A stretch of DNA of 6,200 nucleotides from Candidatus Pacearchaeota archaeon (GTDB lineage Archaea; Nanobdellota; Nanobdellia; Pacearchaeales; GW2011-AR1): assembly GCA_002686355.1 (NCBI GenBank), contig NZBV01000013.1, positions 1-6,200 on the forward strand, read 5' to 3'. Under the pieces are notes generated by a model that saw only the letters and a list, made by a program, of their open reading frames with translations, was not told the DNA's origin and did no database searches. The position numbers and the translations under genes are program-made. Below are positions 5,119-6,200 of this stretch, piece by piece. The number at the start of each line of letters is the position of its first letter. Within the stretch, counting starts at the first letter, position 1.

Positions 5119-6200
5119 ATGACGCAAAATATACCTGAAATAAATGTAGGAGTCGTCGGGCATATTGATCACGGAAAGACAACCTTGCTTAGCCGACTTA
5201 CTGGAAAATTTACAGATACTCATTCAGAAGAATTGAAAAGAGGCATCACAATAAAACTCGGTTATGCAGATATAACAATCTTTGACGACAACGGAAAATT
5301 AAATTTCTCAAAAGGAAAACCAGTTCGTTACGTGAGTTTCATAGATGCACCAGGACACGAGATGTTGATGGCAACAATGCTATCAGGCGCGGCAATCATC
5401 GATGCCGCAATTCTGGTAGTTGCTGCAAACGAAGGAATAAAACCACAGACAAAAGAACACTTCATGGCGCTGCAAGCAAAAAAGATAAATAGTCTGATAA
5501 TTGTTCAGAATAAAATTGACATTGTTTCAAAAGAACAGGCATTACAAAACTACAAAGAAATAAAAGACTTTGTCAAAGGAACTTTTGCTGAAAACTCTTC
5601 AATAATTCCAATCTCTGCCCAGCAGGGAATAAATATTGACAAAATTTTAGAGGAATTGATAAAAATTCAAATCCCAAAAAAAGAAACAGATACAAGCCCT
5701 CTTTTTTTAGTTGCAAGAAGTTTTGATACAAATAAACCAGGAAAAGAAATCTCAAAATTAAATGGAGGGGTTTTAGGAGGAATCCTGAAAAAAGGAAAGT
5801 TAAAAGTAGGAGACGAAATAGAAATCAAACCAGGGCTTAGTGTAAAGAAACAAAACCAGCAAATCTACGAACCACTAAACACAAAAATTCTTTCTCTTTA
5901 CAAAGGAAACAAATCAGTCGAAGAAGTTTCACCAGGAGCAAGTATTTCAATAGAAACAAATTTTGATTCTTTTCTGACAAAAACCGATTCACTCACAGGA
6001 TGTGTTGTCTCAACAAAAGGGAACCTGCCAGGAATTACAAACAGCATAAAAATAAAATCAGAACTCTTCAAAGAGATACTTGGAACAGAAAATAAAAAAT
6101 CAGTAGAGCCTATCAAAACAAAAGAAATGCTAATGCTAAATGTGAATACAACAATCACCGTAGGCACAGTTGCAAAAATAAAAAACAACGAACTGGAACT
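5119..6200 (+). CDS. eif2g: Translation initiation factor aIF2 subunit gamma (3' end cut by window)
   Basis: aIF2 gamma is the GTPase core of the aIF2 heterotrimer that delivers initiator Met-tRNA to the small ribosomal subunit. The frame is open to the window edge: 360 of about 410 residues are visible, missing the end of domain III. The G domain has GHIDHGKT at 14-21, the family-specific HSEELKRGITIKLGYAD (35-51), DAPGH at 76-80, NKID at 131-134 and SAQ at 166-168. HSEELKRG and the MLMATMLSGAA segment separate it from EF1A and SelB. Domain II starts near 190, with RSFDTNKPG and the LNGGVLGG segment; KTKEMLMLNVN opens domain III. Two departures stand out. The Cys4 zinc knuckle normally between GYA and the DAPGH strand is absent, and the usual NEP-PQPQT loop reads NEGIKPQT, one residue shorter. 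The ATG at 5119 gives the expected short N-terminus before G1. Confidence 0.96.
   Translation, partial: MTQNIPEINVGVVGHIDHGKTTLLSRLTGKFTDTHSEELKRGITIKLGYADITIFDDNGKLNFSKGKPVRYVSFIDAPGHEMLMATMLSGAAIIDAAILVVAANEGIKPQTKEHFMALQAKKINSLIIVQNKIDIVSKEQALQNYKEIKDFVKGTFAENSSIIPISAQQGINIDKILEELIKIQIPKKETDTSPLFLVARSFDTNKPGKEISKLNGGVLGGILKKGKLKVGDEIEIKPGLSVKKQNQQIYEPLNTKILSLYKGNKSVEEVSPGASISIETNFDSFLTKTDSLTGCVVSTKGNLPGITNSIKIKSELFKEILGTENKKSVEPIKTKEMLMLNVNTTITVGTVAKIKNNELE

Noticed and set aside
5066..5121. 18-codon ORF (MNIIVIKNLITQ…) ending at the eif2g start.
   Set aside because: It contains the eif2g TATA box and has no start signal of its own; a leaderless eif2g mRNA would not include it.
1..6200. 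CRISPR array, insertion sequence, toxin-antitoxin pair or defence system.
   Set aside because: There are no spaced direct repeats, transposase motifs, terminal repeats around genes, or nuclease/antitoxin signatures. The recognised genes are housekeeping or transport genes.

Overview
The window is archaeal. It carries aIF5B, ribosomal protein S6e and aIF2 gamma, all proteins of the archaeal/eukaryotic type. A diphthamide-synthase (Dph2) domain is also present, and TATA boxes of archaeal pattern precede most start codons. The DNA is clearly AT-rich by eye, the proteins are rich in Lys, Ile and Asn, and several are trimmed relative to their families. That combination suggests a small-genome DPANN-type archaeon (Woesearchaeota/Pacearchaeota-like), but the lineage is an inference.

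Layout. Positions 1-466 (+) hold the C-terminal part of a CcdA-like membrane thiol-disulfide protein, cut by the window edge. Convergent to it on the minus strand are a 97-residue single-domain Dph2 (502-795) and a 92-residue basic protein of unknown function with faint Gar1-like character (820-1098). A 50-bp divergent promoter region (1099-1148) separates these from a Na+/phosphate-cotransporter-like membrane protein on plus (1149-2216). A small minus-strand ORF (2184-2372) overlaps the end of the transporter. Then come three translation genes in the same direction: infB/aIF5B (2502-4247), rps6e (4449-5003) and eif2g (5119 to the window end, incomplete). This order matches the infB-rps6e-eif2g neighbourhood known from Euryarchaeota.

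How the genes relate. aIF2 gamma (with alpha and beta, not seen here) brings initiator Met-tRNA to the small subunit, S6e is part of that subunit, and aIF5B promotes subunit joining. Dph2 normally starts diphthamide synthesis on elongation factor 2, so it also serves translation. CcdA and the phosphate transporter are unrelated membrane functions.

The clearest non-coding signal is a fixed promoter geometry. In five genes an aligned TATA box begins exactly 30 nt before the start codon, which predicts leaderless mRNAs throughout. Other points of interest are the truncated Dph2 with its own good promoter, an aIF2 gamma without its zinc knuckle, a charged low-complexity tail on S6e, and an unexplained imperfect inverted repeat between infB and rps6e. 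I found no CRISPR array, insertion sequence, rRNA or convincing tRNA, and no clear novel multi-gene system.
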